The notes: generated by a model not told the origin, from the sequence alone. A DNA stretch of 42,287 nt from an uncultured Lachnospiraceae bacterium (GCA_902793845.1 CADBFE010000010.1:1-42287); one strand, 5' to 3'; positions 1-8,869 are shown, numbered from the stretch's first letter. A program made the numbers and translations.

Positions 1-618
1 TCCGATTATCTGCGCAGTATAGGCGTAGAGCCGGAGGACGGACTCGACGGCGTCGTATCGGTGATGTCTCTCCATGAGGGATGTATATATTCCAAGGAAC
101 ATTATAATCTTTCGATGTCAGTTGAGGAGATAGAGAAAGGCGTCATCGGTATCATCAAAAAATTTTATGTGGAAGATGTGACATTAAAGGACGGCATATA
201 TGACCTCATCACAAAACTCCATGAATACAGAGTGCCGATGGTCCTCGCTACTACGGGAAATGAAAACCTGGCCATGGCTGCCCTTGACAGACTGGGGATC
301 TATGACTGCTTTGACGGATTGCTTACATGCAATGCACTTAATACAAACAAGAAAAAGCCTGATATCTTTTTTGAAGCAAAGAGACTCATCGACAGCAAGG
401 GTCTTGGTACAGCTGATGTATCCGGGATATGCGTGGTTGAGGACAGTCTCCACGCTCTTAAGACAGCACATGATGCAGGATTTTTTGTGATCGGTATCGA
501 TAATGATTATGACGAAGAACTGTTAAACGAGACAAAGGCAGTATCGGATATCGTGACAAAAAATCCCAATGAAATTGATATAACAGCCACAGAAGATGGC
601 GTAGTCGTTTCATATTAA
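1..618 (+). CDS. HAD-superfamily phosphatase, beta-phosphoglucomutase-like (5' partial)
   Basis: The frame is open from base 1, so the N-terminus (including the HAD nucleophile DxD motif) lies outside the window. What remains shows the later HAD motifs: a threonine in VLATTGNENLA (motif II region), the lysine of KPDIFFEA (motif III) and the acidic VVEDSLHALKTAHDAG block (motif IV), followed by the usual FFVIGIDN strand. This arrangement fits small-molecule phosphatases or phosphomutases of the beta-phosphoglucomutase/Gph type. It ends 19 bases before thiD and is probably co-transcribed with thiD-thiC. A role in dephosphorylating a thiamine or pyrimidine phosphate would fit the context but is inference; the substrate cannot be read from sequence. 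Internal ATGs at 61-66 are not taken as the start because the upstream codons continue the same fold. Confidence 0.85.
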   Translation, partial: SDYLRSIGVEPEDGLDGVVSVMSLHEGCIYSKEHYNLSMSVEEIEKGVIGIIKKFYVEDVTLKDGIYDLITKLHEYRVPMVLATTGNENLAMAALDRLGIYDCFDGLLTCNALNTNKKKPDIFFEAKRLIDSKGLGTADVSGICVVEDSLHALKTAHDAGFFVIGIDNDYDEELLNETKAVSDIVTKNPNEIDITATEDGVVVSY

Positions 619-637
619 TCAAAAATGGAGAGCATTT

Positions 638-1386
638 ATGTATACAGCATTATCAATAGCAGGCTCGGATTCAAGCGGCGGAGCAGGGATTCAGGCTGAT
701 ATAAAAACAATGACGGCAAACGGTGTATATGCCATGACGGTCATCACATCGCTGACTGCCCAGAATACGACAGGTGTAACGGATATTTATAATGCGTCAC
801 TAAATAATATCAGTGCCCAGCTTGATGCTGTATTTACGGATATATTTCCCGATGCGGTAAAGACCGGCATGCTCCCCAATAAAGATATAATGAATGTGGT
901 AGCCGGTAAATTAAGAGAGTATAAGGCAAAGAATATCGTGATCGATCCGGTAATGGTGGCTACAAGCGGAGCTGTGCTTATGGAGAGGGATGCAGTCGAT
1001 TTTCTCATAAAGGAGATGCTGCCCCTTGCAAGAGTGATCACCCCCAATATACCTGAGGCAGAACTGATATCAGGCATGAAGATCGAAAATGAAGAGGATA
1101 TGATTACGGCCGGACTTAAAATATTTAATGACATAAATCGTACCAAGGACAAAAATATTTCCGGCACAGCAGTACTTGTAAAGGGAGGCCACAGCATAAA
1201 CGATGCAAATGATGTACTGATATGCGACGGTGTTCCGGTTGTACTAAAAGGCAGAAGGATTGATAACCCTAATACCTTTCAGTCAGAAATGCCAAGGAAT
1301 ATCTGACTGGAGCACTGGCCGATATGATGGATATAGGCAGAGGTCACGGTCCGGTCAATCATATGTGGAATATAAAGGAGCAGTAA
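638..1386 (+). pseudogene. thiD: thiD, hydroxymethylpyrimidine (phosphate) kinase, internally deleted and frameshifted
   Basis: The N-terminal 210 residues are a clear ThiD: start MYTALSIAGSDSSGGAGIQA, then the TGMLPN and DPVMVATSG blocks and VLVKGGH. ThiD phosphorylates HMP and HMP-P in thiamine synthesis. In the starting frame the protein stops at 1306 after RIDNPNT and an unrelated tail. The genuine C-terminus resumes in another frame at about 1280 (SVRNAKEYLTGALADMMDIG...) and runs to a TAA at 1384-1386, 4 bases before thiC. The roughly 20-24 residues normally between, including the glycine-rich GTGC anion-hole motif, are missing; the net deletion is 1 mod 3 (about 60-75 bp). Without GTGC the product should be inactive. 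No further stops occur in the downstream part, so the lesion is recent or is an assembly artefact. Confidence 0.85.
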
Positions 1387-1390
1387 TATA

Positions 1391-2710
1391 ATGAGCGAAA
1401 ACAGAAATTACACAACCCAGATGGATGCTGCGAGAAAAGGCATAATCACCCCTGAGATAAAAACGGTGGCGGAAAAAGAGCACATGGATGTAAATACCCT
1501 CATGAGATATGTTGCAGAGGGCAAAGTGGCAATATGTGCCAATAAGAATCACAAGTCCCTTGATCCGGAAGGTGTCGGCAGTATGCTACGTACCAAGATA
1601 AATGTAAACCTCGGAGTCTCAAGGGATTTTAAAGATTATGATATGGAGATGGAGAAGGTGATGAGCGCCGTAAATCTCGGTGCGGAAGCAATCATGGATC
1701 TATCCAGCCACGGCAATACCCAGCCCTTTAGAAAAAAACTGACAAGCGAATGCCCTGCAATGATAGGTACGGTACCGGTATATGACAGTGTCATTCATTA
1801 TCAGAGAGATCTTGCAACCCTTACTGCAAGGGATTTTATTGATGTGGTCAGGCTCCATGCCGAGGACGGAGTAGATTTTGTGACTCTCCACTGCGGCATC
1901 ACGAGAAAGACGATAGAGCAGATCAAGAAGCATAAGAGAAAGATGAATATCGTCAGTCGTGGCGGATCCCTCGTATTTGCATGGATGACCATGACCGGTG
2001 AGGAAAATCCGTTTTATGAATATTATGATGAGATACTTGATATATGCGAGGAATATGATGTGACCATATCTCTCGGAGATGCATGCAGACCGGGATGTCT
2101 TGCTGATGCGGGAGATGTATGTCAGATAGAGGAGCTCGTGAGACTCGGAGAACTGACAAAGAGAGCGTGGGCTCACAATGTCCAGGTGATGGTAGAGGGA
2201 CCGGGTCATGTACCCCTGAATCAGGTGGCAGCAAATATGGAGATACAAAAGAGCATTTGTATGGGTGCGCCATTCTATGTACTCGGACCTATTGTCACAG
2301 ATATCGCACCGGGATATGACCATATTACATCAGCAATAGGAGGGGCAGTAGCAGCCATGAGCGGAGCGGCATTTCTCTGCTACGTGACTCCGGCGGAGCA
2401 TCTGGCTCTGCCGAATGTCGATGATGTAAAGCAGGGAATAATTGCATCAAAGATAGCAGCTCATGCTGCCGATATAGCAAAGGGCATACCGGGAGCCATG
2501 GATATTGATAACAGGATGGCTGATGCCAGGAGAAACCTTGACTGGGACAAGCAGTTTGAATTTGCCCTTGACCCTGAGACAGCAAAGGCGATCAGGGACA
2601 GCAGAAAGCCGGAAGACGATCACAGTGAAGCCTGCAGTATGTGCGGCAAGTTCTGTGCTGTGAGGAGTATGAATAAAGCTCTGGAGGGGGAATATATAGA
2701 TATTCTGTAG
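1391..2710 (+). CDS. thiC: ThiC, phosphomethylpyrimidine synthase
   Basis: A 439-residue ThiC, the radical-SAM enzyme that rearranges aminoimidazole ribotide into the HMP-P pyrimidine of thiamine. Diagnostic segments are [79 protein letters not shown] and the C-terminal cluster motif CSMCGKFC. The last is C-x2-C-x3-C, the spacing I recall for shorter clostridial/archaeal ThiC, not a defect. The length suits the short anaerobe-type ThiC without the long N-terminal domain. The ATG lies 10 bases after an AAAGGAG ribosome site at 1374-1380. It follows thiD by 4 bases, so the pair is an operon for HMP-PP supply. Its stop is one base from the stop of the convergent XRE gene, with no terminator between. 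Confidence 0.97.
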   Translation: MSENRNYTTQMDAARKGIITPEIKTVAEKEHMDVNTLMRYVAEGKVAICANKNHKSLDPEGVGSMLRTKINVNLGVSRDFKDYDMEMEKVMSAVNLGAEAIMDLSSHGNTQPFRKKLTSECPAMIGTVPVYDSVIHYQRDLATLTARDFIDVVRLHAEDGVDFVTLHCGITRKTIEQIKKHKRKMNIVSRGGSLVFAWMTMTGEENPFYEYYDEILDICEEYDVTISLGDACRPGCLADAGDVCQIEELVRLGELTKRAWAHNVQVMVEGPGHVPLNQVAANMEIQKSICMGAPFYVLGPIVTDIAPGYDHITSAIGGAVAAMSGAAFLCYVTPAEHLALPNVDDVKQGIIASKIAAHAADIAKGIPGAMDIDNRMADARRNLDWDKQFEFALDPETAKAIRDSRKPEDDHSEACSMCGKFCAVRSMNKALEGEYIDIL

Positions 2711-2711
2711 A

Positions 2712-3176
2712 TTATTTCACATGTTCCTCTATCCAGAGCTTCATACTGCTGATAGAGTGGGACATGCTGTTTAATTCATCGAGGATCATTTTGAAATCTT
2801 TTTCCTCTTCCTCGGTAATCTGACCGTCTACCGTGATCTCCACGAGGCGGTCTTTTTGTTTATTCAGATTGGCCAGAGTATTTATGACCTCGAGTGTGAT
2901 CTGGCTGAGGGCTTTTTCCTCAACTTCAGGTACGTACTTTTTACCTATGGGACACTCATTGGCACAGTAATTGTTGCATATATTCGGACAGTTATATGCT
3001 TCTGCCATGGCGAGGATCTCTTCGGGGTGAACCTCTACCCTTCCGTTTTCTATTTTTTCGAGACGGTCAGCTGATATAAATCCCAGTTTTTCCGATGCCT
3101 GCTCCCTGGTCAGCCCCAGTTCTTCTCTCTTTATCTGAACGATTCGTTTGTTTTCTTTTGTGGATTTTCTGCCCAT
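2712..3176 (-). CDS. XRE-family regulator with four-cysteine segment
   Basis: A 154-residue protein. Residues about 8-60 form a Cro/C1 helix-turn-helix (KREELGLTREQASEKLGF, then a recognition helix and LEKIENGRVEVHPEEILAMAEAY). Immediately after comes CPNICNNYCANEC, four cysteines at C-x3-C-x3-C-x3-C, then IGKKYVPEVEEKALSQ and a long helical, acidic tail likely to form a coiled coil. The cysteines could bind a metal or iron-sulfur cluster, making this a sensor regulator; that is inference. It is transcribed away from the acidic membrane protein at 3408. Two inverted repeats lie in the divergent gap (3220-3244 and 3278-3295) and could be its operator. The start at 3176 is preceded by an AGGG ribosome site. 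Confidence 0.85.
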   Translation of the reverse strand: MGRKSTKENKRIVQIKREELGLTREQASEKLGFISADRLEKIENGRVEVHPEEILAMAEAYNCPNICNNYCANECPIGKKYVPEVEEKALSQITLEVINTLANLNKQKDRLVEITVDGQITEEEEKDFKMILDELNSMSHSISSMKLWIEEHVK

Positions 3177-3219
3177 TTTTCCCTAAATAAAGTATTAGAT
3201 ATTATATTTCGCTAAATCA

Positions 3220-3295
3220 GGCGTAATAATCGGGTTATTATGCCCATCCGACAGTATATTAACGTCAAAAATAATTATACTATATTATTATAGTA
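3220..3295. promoter_or_regulatory. Two inverted repeats in a divergent intergenic region
   Basis: The 231-base gap between the XRE gene and the 3408 gene is AT-rich and holds two palindromes. One is GGCGTAATAA (3220-3229) / TTATTATGCC (3235-3244), ten pairs with one G-T wobble around TCGGG. The other is TACTATA (3278-3284) / TATAGTA (3289-3295), perfect around TTAT. Either could be an operator for the adjacent XRE regulator. A weak plus-strand promoter TTAACG-N16-TATATT may overlap the second. No T-run follows, so they do not look like terminators. Confidence 0.45.
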
Positions 3296-3407
3296 ACGAT
3301 AAGCCACAGATACATTGTTACTGATGAAAACGAACGATATTTACCAAAACAAGTCGGAGGTGTAAGATAAAATCAGGGTTAGTATACGAGTAAAGGGGTG
3401 GATTTAG

Positions 3408-4469
3408 ATGTCAGAGAAAAATCATGGACCCGTCATAGCAATCATATTGATCATTGTATTGCTTCTGTCCGCCGCCGGAGGTGGACTCTACTATTACCTT
3501 TGTTATATAAAACCATTTAACGATATAAAGACAGCCATTGAAAACGAGGATATAGACGAGGTTGTCAGTTTATACGGAGAGCTTCGCAGAGACGATGACA
3601 GGGTTTATGTACAGGAGGAAATGCTCAGTTATTTTGAAAAGACAGTAAAGAGCTACAAGAGAGAAAAAATAGATTTTGATGACGTCGAGGATCTCTATAA
3701 AGTACTTGGCAAAAAGATCTTGAAAAAAAATGAAGAGTTTGATGATCTGATGGATTTTGCCGAGAACCTCCGGGACTCGAGGGAGTACTATGATACAGCC
3801 GAGGAACTGTTTGAAGCAGAGGATTATGAGACGGCAATCGATTACTACTCACTGGTCTGGGAAGAGGATGATAATTATAACGATGCTGTACTAAAGATAA
3901 GCGAATGTGAGGAAATAATCGCAGAGCTTCAGGCACAGTTGGCGGATGGTGTAGTCGGGAACTGGATGGCGTATATAAACTTTGGCAGTGCGTTGGCAGA
4001 TTTTTTTAACTCGCAGGATAGTTTCGACTTTAATATTGGAGTATGGCTTACATTTAATGAAGACGGAACGGGATCGTTTGGGGTCGATCAGCAGTCGATA
4101 ATCGATGCCTGCTCAGATTCATCGGATGTCCTGTCCCAGTATGTGTATGATACACTCGCGGATATGGGATATGATGAGAGTCTGATCGGAGTTATGTTAT
4201 CACTTTACGGATATGATTCGATGGACGCTATGATCGCCGAAATGATCACCGAGGAAATAGAAGGAGAACTTGGAGACGAGTCGGACAGAGTCTTTGAGTA
4301 TGAGACAGACGGAGACAAAGTCACTGCAACAGGTCAGGGCATGGAGATAGAGGGAACACTTGAAATGCAGGGTACGGCAGGATATGCGCTTGTTGTAGGA
4401 GAGGATGCGGATATGTCATTTATGGATGATTATGATATCGAGCTTCCGGTTTATTTTTACAGGTATTAA
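3408..4469 (+). CDS. Membrane-anchored acidic protein of unknown function
   Basis: A 353-residue protein with a short N-terminal cytoplasmic tail, one membrane segment at residues about 8-32 (VIAIILIIVLLLSAAGGGLY) and a large, strongly acidic extracellular part. Residues about 40-185 are helical with a TPR-like section (AEELFEAEDYETAIDYYSLV). Residues about 190-350 look beta-rich, starting GVVGNWMAYINFG and ending in YETDGDKVTATGQGMEIEGTL and YFYRY, resembling small lipocalin-like domains of Firmicutes surface proteins. I do not recognise a characterised homologue. The ATG follows AAGGGGTGGATTTAG. It precedes the orphan pilin by 84 bases with no terminator between, so the two may be co-transcribed. 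Confidence 0.75.
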   Translation: MSEKNHGPVIAIILIIVLLLSAAGGGLYYYLCYIKPFNDIKTAIENEDIDEVVSLYGELRRDDDRVYVQEEMLSYFEKTVKSYKREKIDFDDVEDLYKVLGKKILKKNEEFDDLMDFAENLRDSREYYDTAEELFEAEDYETAIDYYSLVWEEDDNYNDAVLKISECEEIIAELQAQLADGVVGNWMAYINFGSALADFFNSQDSFDFNIGVWLTFNEDGTGSFGVDQQSIIDACSDSSDVLSQYVYDTLADMGYDESLIGVMLSLYGYDSMDAMIAEMITEEIEGELGDESDRVFEYETDGDKVTATGQGMEIEGTLEMQGTAGYALVVGEDADMSFMDDYDIELPVYFYRY

Positions 4470-4553
4470 GTATTTAAACATATAGGAATTTATAGGGAAC
4501 AATAATAAGGGATGTAATAAACAACAACTTTTTTCAAAACAGGGAGGAATAAA

Positions 4554-5123
4554 ATGAAAAGAGGAGCAACAAACAACAAAGGATTTTCACTTGTGGAGTT
4601 GATAATCGTAATTGCGATTATGGCGATTTTAATCGGTGTTATGGCACCGCAGCTGATTAAGTATATTGAGAAGTCTAATGTGGCGGCAGATACACAGATG
4701 TGCGACAACGTTCGAAAAGCCATTTATTATGCAATGATGGATCCGGATGTTGTTCAGGCAAATGATAAGAGTAAAGAAATGATAGAAGATATTCTTCAAC
4801 CAGATATTTTGGGAGGAAGAGTTCATGGTTTGGATCATTATTCAGGAGATTGGCTTACATGTGCTTTTGCAGTTGCAGTTACAGAATCTTTAGGAGGGTG
4901 GAATCCTTTTGATATAAACCACACAACAGGAAGAGACACTGATTATTTAAAATCAACACCGAAGTCGGGTCTTTCTTTAGGCTTTATGACAGCTGCTAAT
5001 GAAGATGGTACAAATTTCGCTGTATTTGTCCAGTTTAGTGATCGTTATGGCGAAAAGAATGGAGAACAATTTACTGGAGATTATGAAGAACTCGAAGATT
5101 CACGTGTTATCTTTGTGAAATAA
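4554..5123 (+). CDS. Type IV prepilin-like / pseudopilin protein
   Basis: A 189-residue protein with a class III prepilin signal: short basic leader, glycine at residue 11, then FSLVELIIVIAIMAILIGVM, where the phenylalanine would be N-methylated by a prepilin peptidase and the glutamate at +5 is present. The rest is a globular pilin head without other recognisable domains. No pilB, pilC, pilD or further pilins are nearby, so it is an orphan that must use machinery elsewhere. Compared with its neighbours it uses more AT-rich codons (TTA, TTT, AAT), which may signal transfer or a different expression history. A strong GGGAGGA ribosome site precedes the ATG and a strong terminator follows at 5166. 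Confidence 0.85.
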   Translation: MKRGATNNKGFSLVELIIVIAIMAILIGVMAPQLIKYIEKSNVAADTQMCDNVRKAIYYAMMDPDVVQANDKSKEMIEDILQPDILGGRVHGLDHYSGDWLTCAFAVAVTESLGGWNPFDINHTTGRDTDYLKSTPKSGLSLGFMTAANEDGTNFAVFVQFSDRYGEKNGEQFTGDYEELEDSRVIFVK

Positions 5124-5165
5124 ATTAATACCTCTTTCGTAAAAGGGTGGGGTTCGGGAATACAT

Positions 5166-5199
5166 AAAAGAGCAGGTTAATCGCACACCTGCTCTTTTT
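5166..5199 (+). terminator. Rho-independent terminator after the pilin gene
   Basis: A perfect 12-bp stem, AAAAGAGCAGGT (5166-5177) with ACCTGCTCTTTT (5187-5198), 9-base loop and terminal T-run. Its A-run/T-run symmetry would let it work on both strands. Confidence 0.92.
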
Positions 5200-5224
5200 C
5201 TGTTCTTATTGTATCAAAACACAG

Positions 5225-5326
5225 CTAGGGTCAGGCAGGTCACCGGAAGATGATTACGGTGCCGCTGTTAGCAGTTAGCTTAATATCTGCGTTGCACCGA
5301 TTTTCAGGCGACCTGTCTGGCCCTGG
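5225..5326. repeat. 102-bp folded element (MITE/REP-like or structured RNA)
   Basis: CTAGGGTCAGGCAGGTCACC (5225-5244) pairs over its whole length with GGCGACCTGTCTGGCCCTGG (5307-5326), with G-U wobbles and one mismatch. Inside, GAAGAT (5246-5251) pairs with ATTTTC (5300-5305) and CGGTGC (5257-5262) with GCACCG (5294-5299), leaving an asymmetric GATTA bulge and an apical region with a further CTG/CAG hairpin. It has no ORF and is GC-richer than the flanks. It lies after the pilin terminator and just before the -35 of the next gene, so neither neighbour need transcribe it. I could not assign a named RNA family; a mobile miniature element or a small RNA are both possible. Confidence 0.6.
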
Positions 5327-5333
5327 CGTCCCT

Positions 5334-5361
5334 TTGTCACTCAATGAAAATATGATATAAT
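5334..5361 (+). promoter_or_regulatory. Sigma-A promoter for the DUF6056-like gene
   Basis: TTGTCA (5334-5339), 16-base spacer, TATAAT (5356-5361) with an upstream TG (extended -10). The start point would be near 5368, giving a leader of about 28 bases to the ATG at 5396. Confidence 0.75.
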
Positions 5362-5395
5362 CCCGTACAGAAACATCGCATTTTTGGAGGACAAA

Positions 5396-6847
5396 ATGAA
5401 ACAGAAAAAAACGGGAATCATTATATTATCCCTGATAATAGCAGCCATGCTTATCCCTGTTTTAATAGGATGTAAGTACGCAATCCCATCAGCAGACGAT
5501 TTTAAATTTGCAATCGGCTGGAAAAACACATCTGATAATCATTTTATATACATCATCAAAAATGCATTCACTACATATATGGAGTGGCAGGGCACCCATT
5601 TCGTAAATATCCTGATCGGATTCCCTGTTTATTACGCACTGGGACTCGGTGCATACAGATTTGTATGTCTCCTTGCGGTAGTTTTGTTTGTATTTTCCGT
5701 GATGCTGTTCTTTGGCTCGGTATCAAAGTGGATGACAGAGGATAAGATTACAGCCGGTCTGATTACGGCTGTGCTCCTTGCCATGTCTCTGTTTTATATT
5801 TTTTCCAATAATCCCCTCAGCGAAGTTTTTTACTGGTTTACAGGTATATGTGCCTATACGATCCCTATGTCTTTTGGCCTGATATGCCTGTCATCGTATG
5901 TGCTCTACAGTATAGATAAAAAGAAAAAGCATATCGTTACAGGTGTGGTATTCGGAATAATGGCAGGGGGTGGATCCCTGAATATAGGAACATTTATCTG
6001 TGCTCTTCTTTTGTTTGCCGTGATATACGATAAACTGACTAAAGGCAAAATTGAAAAGAATATAATAATAGGAATAGCTGCTCTTGCATCAACTGTTATT
6101 ACGGTAGCTGCTCCCGGTAATTTTGCGAGACACGCATCGTATGTGGATAGTATCAGTCCGGGCATATGTGTTTATTATTCACTCAGCCGTGTTAATACAA
6201 TGATTGCCGAGGGATTTGGAACAGGCATACTGACAGTCATAATAGTAGTTTCGTTTATAGCAGGTTATAACATTTTCAAAAATGCGGATAAAAAATTTGT
6301 TTACCCCGGACTGGTCGCATTTTTCTGCTATGTGGCACCTATGGTCATACTGTTTCCTGTATGCCTCGGATACTCGAGCAAGTTTATCCCCGAGAGATGC
6401 ATGTTTATAGAATACTTTGCACTTTATATATTCATAGTTCTCGGCACCATGTATTTCGCCGGATGGGCTGCAGGTAAAAAGCTGTTTACTTTTACATCTG
6501 TGTCATATCTCATACTGGCACTTATATGCATTGTCCCTATGACGAGATATCTTGATAATGATACAATGCGTGAGCTGATCCCCGTCAGGATGTTCTGGCA
6601 TATAGCAAGCGGGGATTTTAAGCGAGTGGAGGCGAGAGAACTCTGGCTGATAAATGAGCTGGAGCAGGCAGCGGACGATGACGTGATAATATATGTAGAG
6701 AGCGGCCCTGAGGGAGAGTGGACCAATATCAAGGGAGTCGGCCTCACAGATGACCCGGCATTTTGGTTAAATGAAGGCGTGGCCGGATATTATGGTAAAA
6801 ACAGTGTCATAGTATATGGAAATAATACAGAAGATAATCAGGAATAA
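5396..6847 (+). CDS. Polytopic membrane protein, DUF6056-like (GT-C-type fold?)
   Basis: About 483 residues with roughly ten to eleven hydrophobic segments spread over residues 5-400 and a soluble C-terminal end. The SADDF motif in the first extracellular loop and APGNFARH in mid-protein match what I recall of DUF6056, a family of putative polyprenyl-phosphate-sugar-dependent (GT-C-like) membrane glycosyltransferases. The acidic pair in SADDF is where GT-C enzymes keep catalytic acids; that role is inference. The start is the ATG at 5396, preceded by GGAGG; an in-frame TTG at 5384 overlaps the ribosome site and is unlikely. It is followed 5 bases later by mazG. Confidence 0.75.
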   Translation: MKQKKTGIIILSLIIAAMLIPVLIGCKYAIPSADDFKFAIGWKNTSDNHFIYIIKNAFTTYMEWQGTHFVNILIGFPVYYALGLGAYRFVCLLAVVLFVFSVMLFFGSVSKWMTEDKITAGLITAVLLAMSLFYIFSNNPLSEVFYWFTGICAYTIPMSFGLICLSSYVLYSIDKKKKHIVTGVVFGIMAGGGSLNIGTFICALLLFAVIYDKLTKGKIEKNIIIGIAALASTVITVAAPGNFARHASYVDSISPGICVYYSLSRVNTMIAEGFGTGILTVIIVVSFIAGYNIFKNADKKFVYPGLVAFFCYVAPMVILFPVCLGYSSKFIPERCMFIEYFALYIFIVLGTMYFAGWAAGKKLFTFTSVSYLILALICIVPMTRYLDNDTMRELIPVRMFWHIASGDFKRVEARELWLINELEQAADDDVIIYVESGPEGEWTNIKGVGLTDDPAFWLNEGVAGYYGKNSVIVYGNNTEDNQE

Positions 6848-6852
6848 TAAGT

Positions 6853-7338
6853 ATGGAATCATTTGATGAACTTAAGAAAGTAATAGCACAGCTACGGGCT
6901 CCCGGAGGATGTCCCTGGGACAGGGAGCAGACTCACGAATCATTAAAGCCGTCCTGCATTGAGGAGGCTGCAGAGGTGATATGTGGCGTAAATGTCCTTA
7001 GTGAGACAGGCAATCCGGAAAATCTTAAGGAAGAGCTGGGAGACCTGTTGCTCCAGATCATGATGCATGCGGAGATAGCCGAGGAGGAAGGGCTCTTTAC
7101 GATCGATGATGTGATTAAGGGCATTACGGAAAAGATGATACGGCGTCATCCCCATGTGTTTGGCGATACGGTAGTTTCAGGTAGCGGCGAAGTCCTTAAA
7201 AACTGGGAGGATATCAAGGCAAAGGAAAAAGAGGGCAAGACCGATGTGACAGAGTATCTGCCAAGGGCTTTTGATGAATCTATAGAACTCATAGAGGTAG
7301 CCAGAAAACGAAAGGAAGATAAATTAAAGAAAAAATAA
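6853..7338 (+). CDS. mazG: MazG-family nucleoside triphosphate pyrophosphohydrolase
   Basis: A 161-residue single-domain MazG that hydrolyses NTPs or dNTPs to the monophosphate and pyrophosphate, a house-cleaning role. It opens with the family hallmark LRAPGGCPWDREQTHESL, then the metal-binding helices CIEEAAEV and LKEELGDLLLQIMMHA, and EKMIRRHPHVFG. It is shorter than the two-domain E. coli protein (about 260 residues) and has only the catalytic half, as in many clostridia. It sits 5 bases after the membrane protein and is probably in its operon. The next promoter begins at its stop codon. Confidence 0.92.
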   Translation: MESFDELKKVIAQLRAPGGCPWDREQTHESLKPSCIEEAAEVICGVNVLSETGNPENLKEELGDLLLQIMMHAEIAEEEGLFTIDDVIKGITEKMIRRHPHVFGDTVVSGSGEVLKNWEDIKAKEKEGKTDVTEYLPRAFDESIELIEVARKRKEDKLKKK

Positions 7339-7367
7339 TTGATATTTGTTTTTGGCTATACTATAAT
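7339..7367 (+). promoter_or_regulatory. Sigma-A promoter of the glnA leader
   Basis: TTGATA (7339-7344), 17-base spacer, TATAAT (7362-7367): near-consensus spacing and boxes. The expected start is near 7374, giving a leader of about 178 bases before glnA. Confidence 0.85.
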
Positions 7368-7372
7368 TCACT

Positions 7373-7465
7373 CATCGGGATAAAACCGATGAAAGTGATA
7401 AGTAAATAAAAACAGGACAATGATGTCAAATATTCCGGAAAAGGATATTTGGCATTTTTTATTTT
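7373..7465 (+). promoter_or_regulatory. glnA leader: hairpin plus conditional terminator (candidate ANTAR target)
   Basis: The transcript would begin with hairpin CATCGG (7373-7378) / CCGATG (7386-7391). Further on, ATGTCAAATAT (7423-7433) pairs with ATATTTGGCAT (7445-7455) and is followed by TTTTTATTTT, a terminator inside the leader. The 5' arm of this terminator overlaps a small alternative hairpin, GAC (7416-7418) / GTC (7425-7427), with six-base loop AATGAT that has A at position 1 and G at position 4, the loop signature of ANTAR-binding RNAs. Because an ANTAR regulator gene follows glnA, antitermination control is likely. The first hairpin has a seven-base loop, so the match to the ANTAR consensus is incomplete. 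A third hairpin, GGAAGAT/ATCTTCC, lies at 7467-7488. Confidence 0.6.
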
Positions 7466-7551
7466 CGGAAGATGGTTTGATATCTTCCATACTTTATATC
7501 AATTCTGTACAATGGAAAGGATGGTGAACCGCTATCAGAAGGAGACATATC

Positions 7552-8854
7552 ATGAAAACAAAAGAAGACATTAAGCAGCTGATAGAAAAAGAAAATGTGG
7601 AATTTATCAGACTTCAGTTTACGGACATGTATGGCACACTGAAAAATATCGCCGTTACACCCGGGCAGATGGAGAGAGTACTTGAAAACAGGTTTACTCT
7701 CGACGGCAGAAAACTTTTTGGTGATATGGATATAGACGGTGAGGAGCTTTATCTGTGGCCTGACCTGGACTCATTTGTAATACTGCCATGGAGACCCCAG
7801 CAGGGCAAAGTCGGTAAATTTTTGTGTGATATCAGATATGAGGATGGCACAAAATATGAGCTTTCCCCAAGGACAGTACTTGAAAATGTAGTGGAGATGG
7901 CTGACAGGGAAGGATATGAATTTTTTGTAGACCCTGAGTGTGAATTCTTTTTGTTTCATACTGATGAGAATGATATACCTACAACCATTACCCATGAGCA
8001 GGCTGGCCTGATGGATGTAGGTCCTCTTGACAGAGGAGAAAATGCCAGGAGAGATATGGTACTTGCCCTTGAGGAGATGGGCTTTGAGATAGAGTCTTCC
8101 CATCATGAAAAGTCTCCTGCCCAGCATGAGATTTCATTTAAAGAGGGTACAGCTCTCCAGATAGCAGACAGTGTCACCACATTCAGATTTGCGGTCAGAT
8201 CCATTGCGAAGAGATTCGGAATGTACGCTACCTTTATGCCAAAGCCCATGACGGATGAGGCGGGTTCAGGTATGCATCTTCACTTTACCCTCTATGGCAA
8301 AGACGGCAAAAATGTATTCAGATCAAAGGAGAAGAATTCTAAGGAATTTTTAAGTGACGAGGGCAGATATTTTATCGGCGGTATATTAAAACATGCGAGG
8401 GGTATATGCGCTGTGACAAATCCTATCGTTAATTCATACAAGCGCATCCTGTCAGGATTTGATTGCCAACTGGAGTACAGGTTCAAACGGTTCCATGATC
8501 AGGGCTCATAAGTGCTATGACGGAGAGATCAAGATAGAGGTCCGTATACCTGATGCATCAGCTAATCCTTATCTTGCAATTGCCGTATGCATGGCAGCAG
8601 GTATCGACGGTATTAAGAATAAAATTGAACCTACAGACAGAGTTGTGACCGGTTCTGCATCAAAGGCAGTAGGAAAGCTTCTCCCTGAGAATCTTAAGGA
8701 AGCCGTTAAATTCATGAAGGACGATAAATTCATTACAGAAACAATCGGTGAAAAGTATTCAAAGATTTACATGAAGGCAAAGACTGATGAATGGAATGAA
8801 TACATGAAGCAGGTTTCCAAGTGGGAAATCGATCGTTATCTCATACAAATGTAG
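7552..8854 (+). pseudogene. glnA: glnA, type I glutamine synthetase, frameshifted by a short deletion
   Basis: Two overlapping frames together make one GSI (ammonia + glutamate + ATP to glutamine). The first (7552-8511) carries the beta-grasp domain (FIRLQFTDMYGTLKN), EGYEFFVDPECEFFLF, SSHHEKSPAQHE and AGSGMHLHFTLYG, up to [16 protein letters not shown]. The second resumes at about 8462 with [16 protein letters not shown], the [22 protein letters not shown] block and the C-terminus. About four or five residues between SGFD and IANWS are missing; the shift is 2 mod 3 (a 14-bp deletion would fit and restore about 438 residues). The lost stretch and frameshift cut the C-terminal active-site strands from the rest, so the protein should be dead unless it is reconstituted. 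AAGGAG precedes the ATG. Confidence 0.88.
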
Positions 8855-8869
8855 AAAGGCAATATTACG

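Noticed and set aside
606-640. TPP riboswitch for thiD-thiC
   Set aside because: No THI-box sequence is in the short gaps; a riboswitch could only lie upstream of the window.
1700-2323. Long open frames on the strand opposite thiC and many other genes
   Set aside because: They are shadows of conserved coding frames, lack ribosome sites and show no family motifs.
2636-2664. ThiC cysteine motif has spacing C-x2-C-x3-C instead of C-x2-C-x4-C
   Set aside because: I recall the shorter spacing as normal in clostridial and archaeal ThiC; not a defect.
3220-3244. Inverted repeat as a terminator for the XRE gene or upstream unit
   Set aside because: No T-run follows on either strand and it lies in a divergent promoter region.
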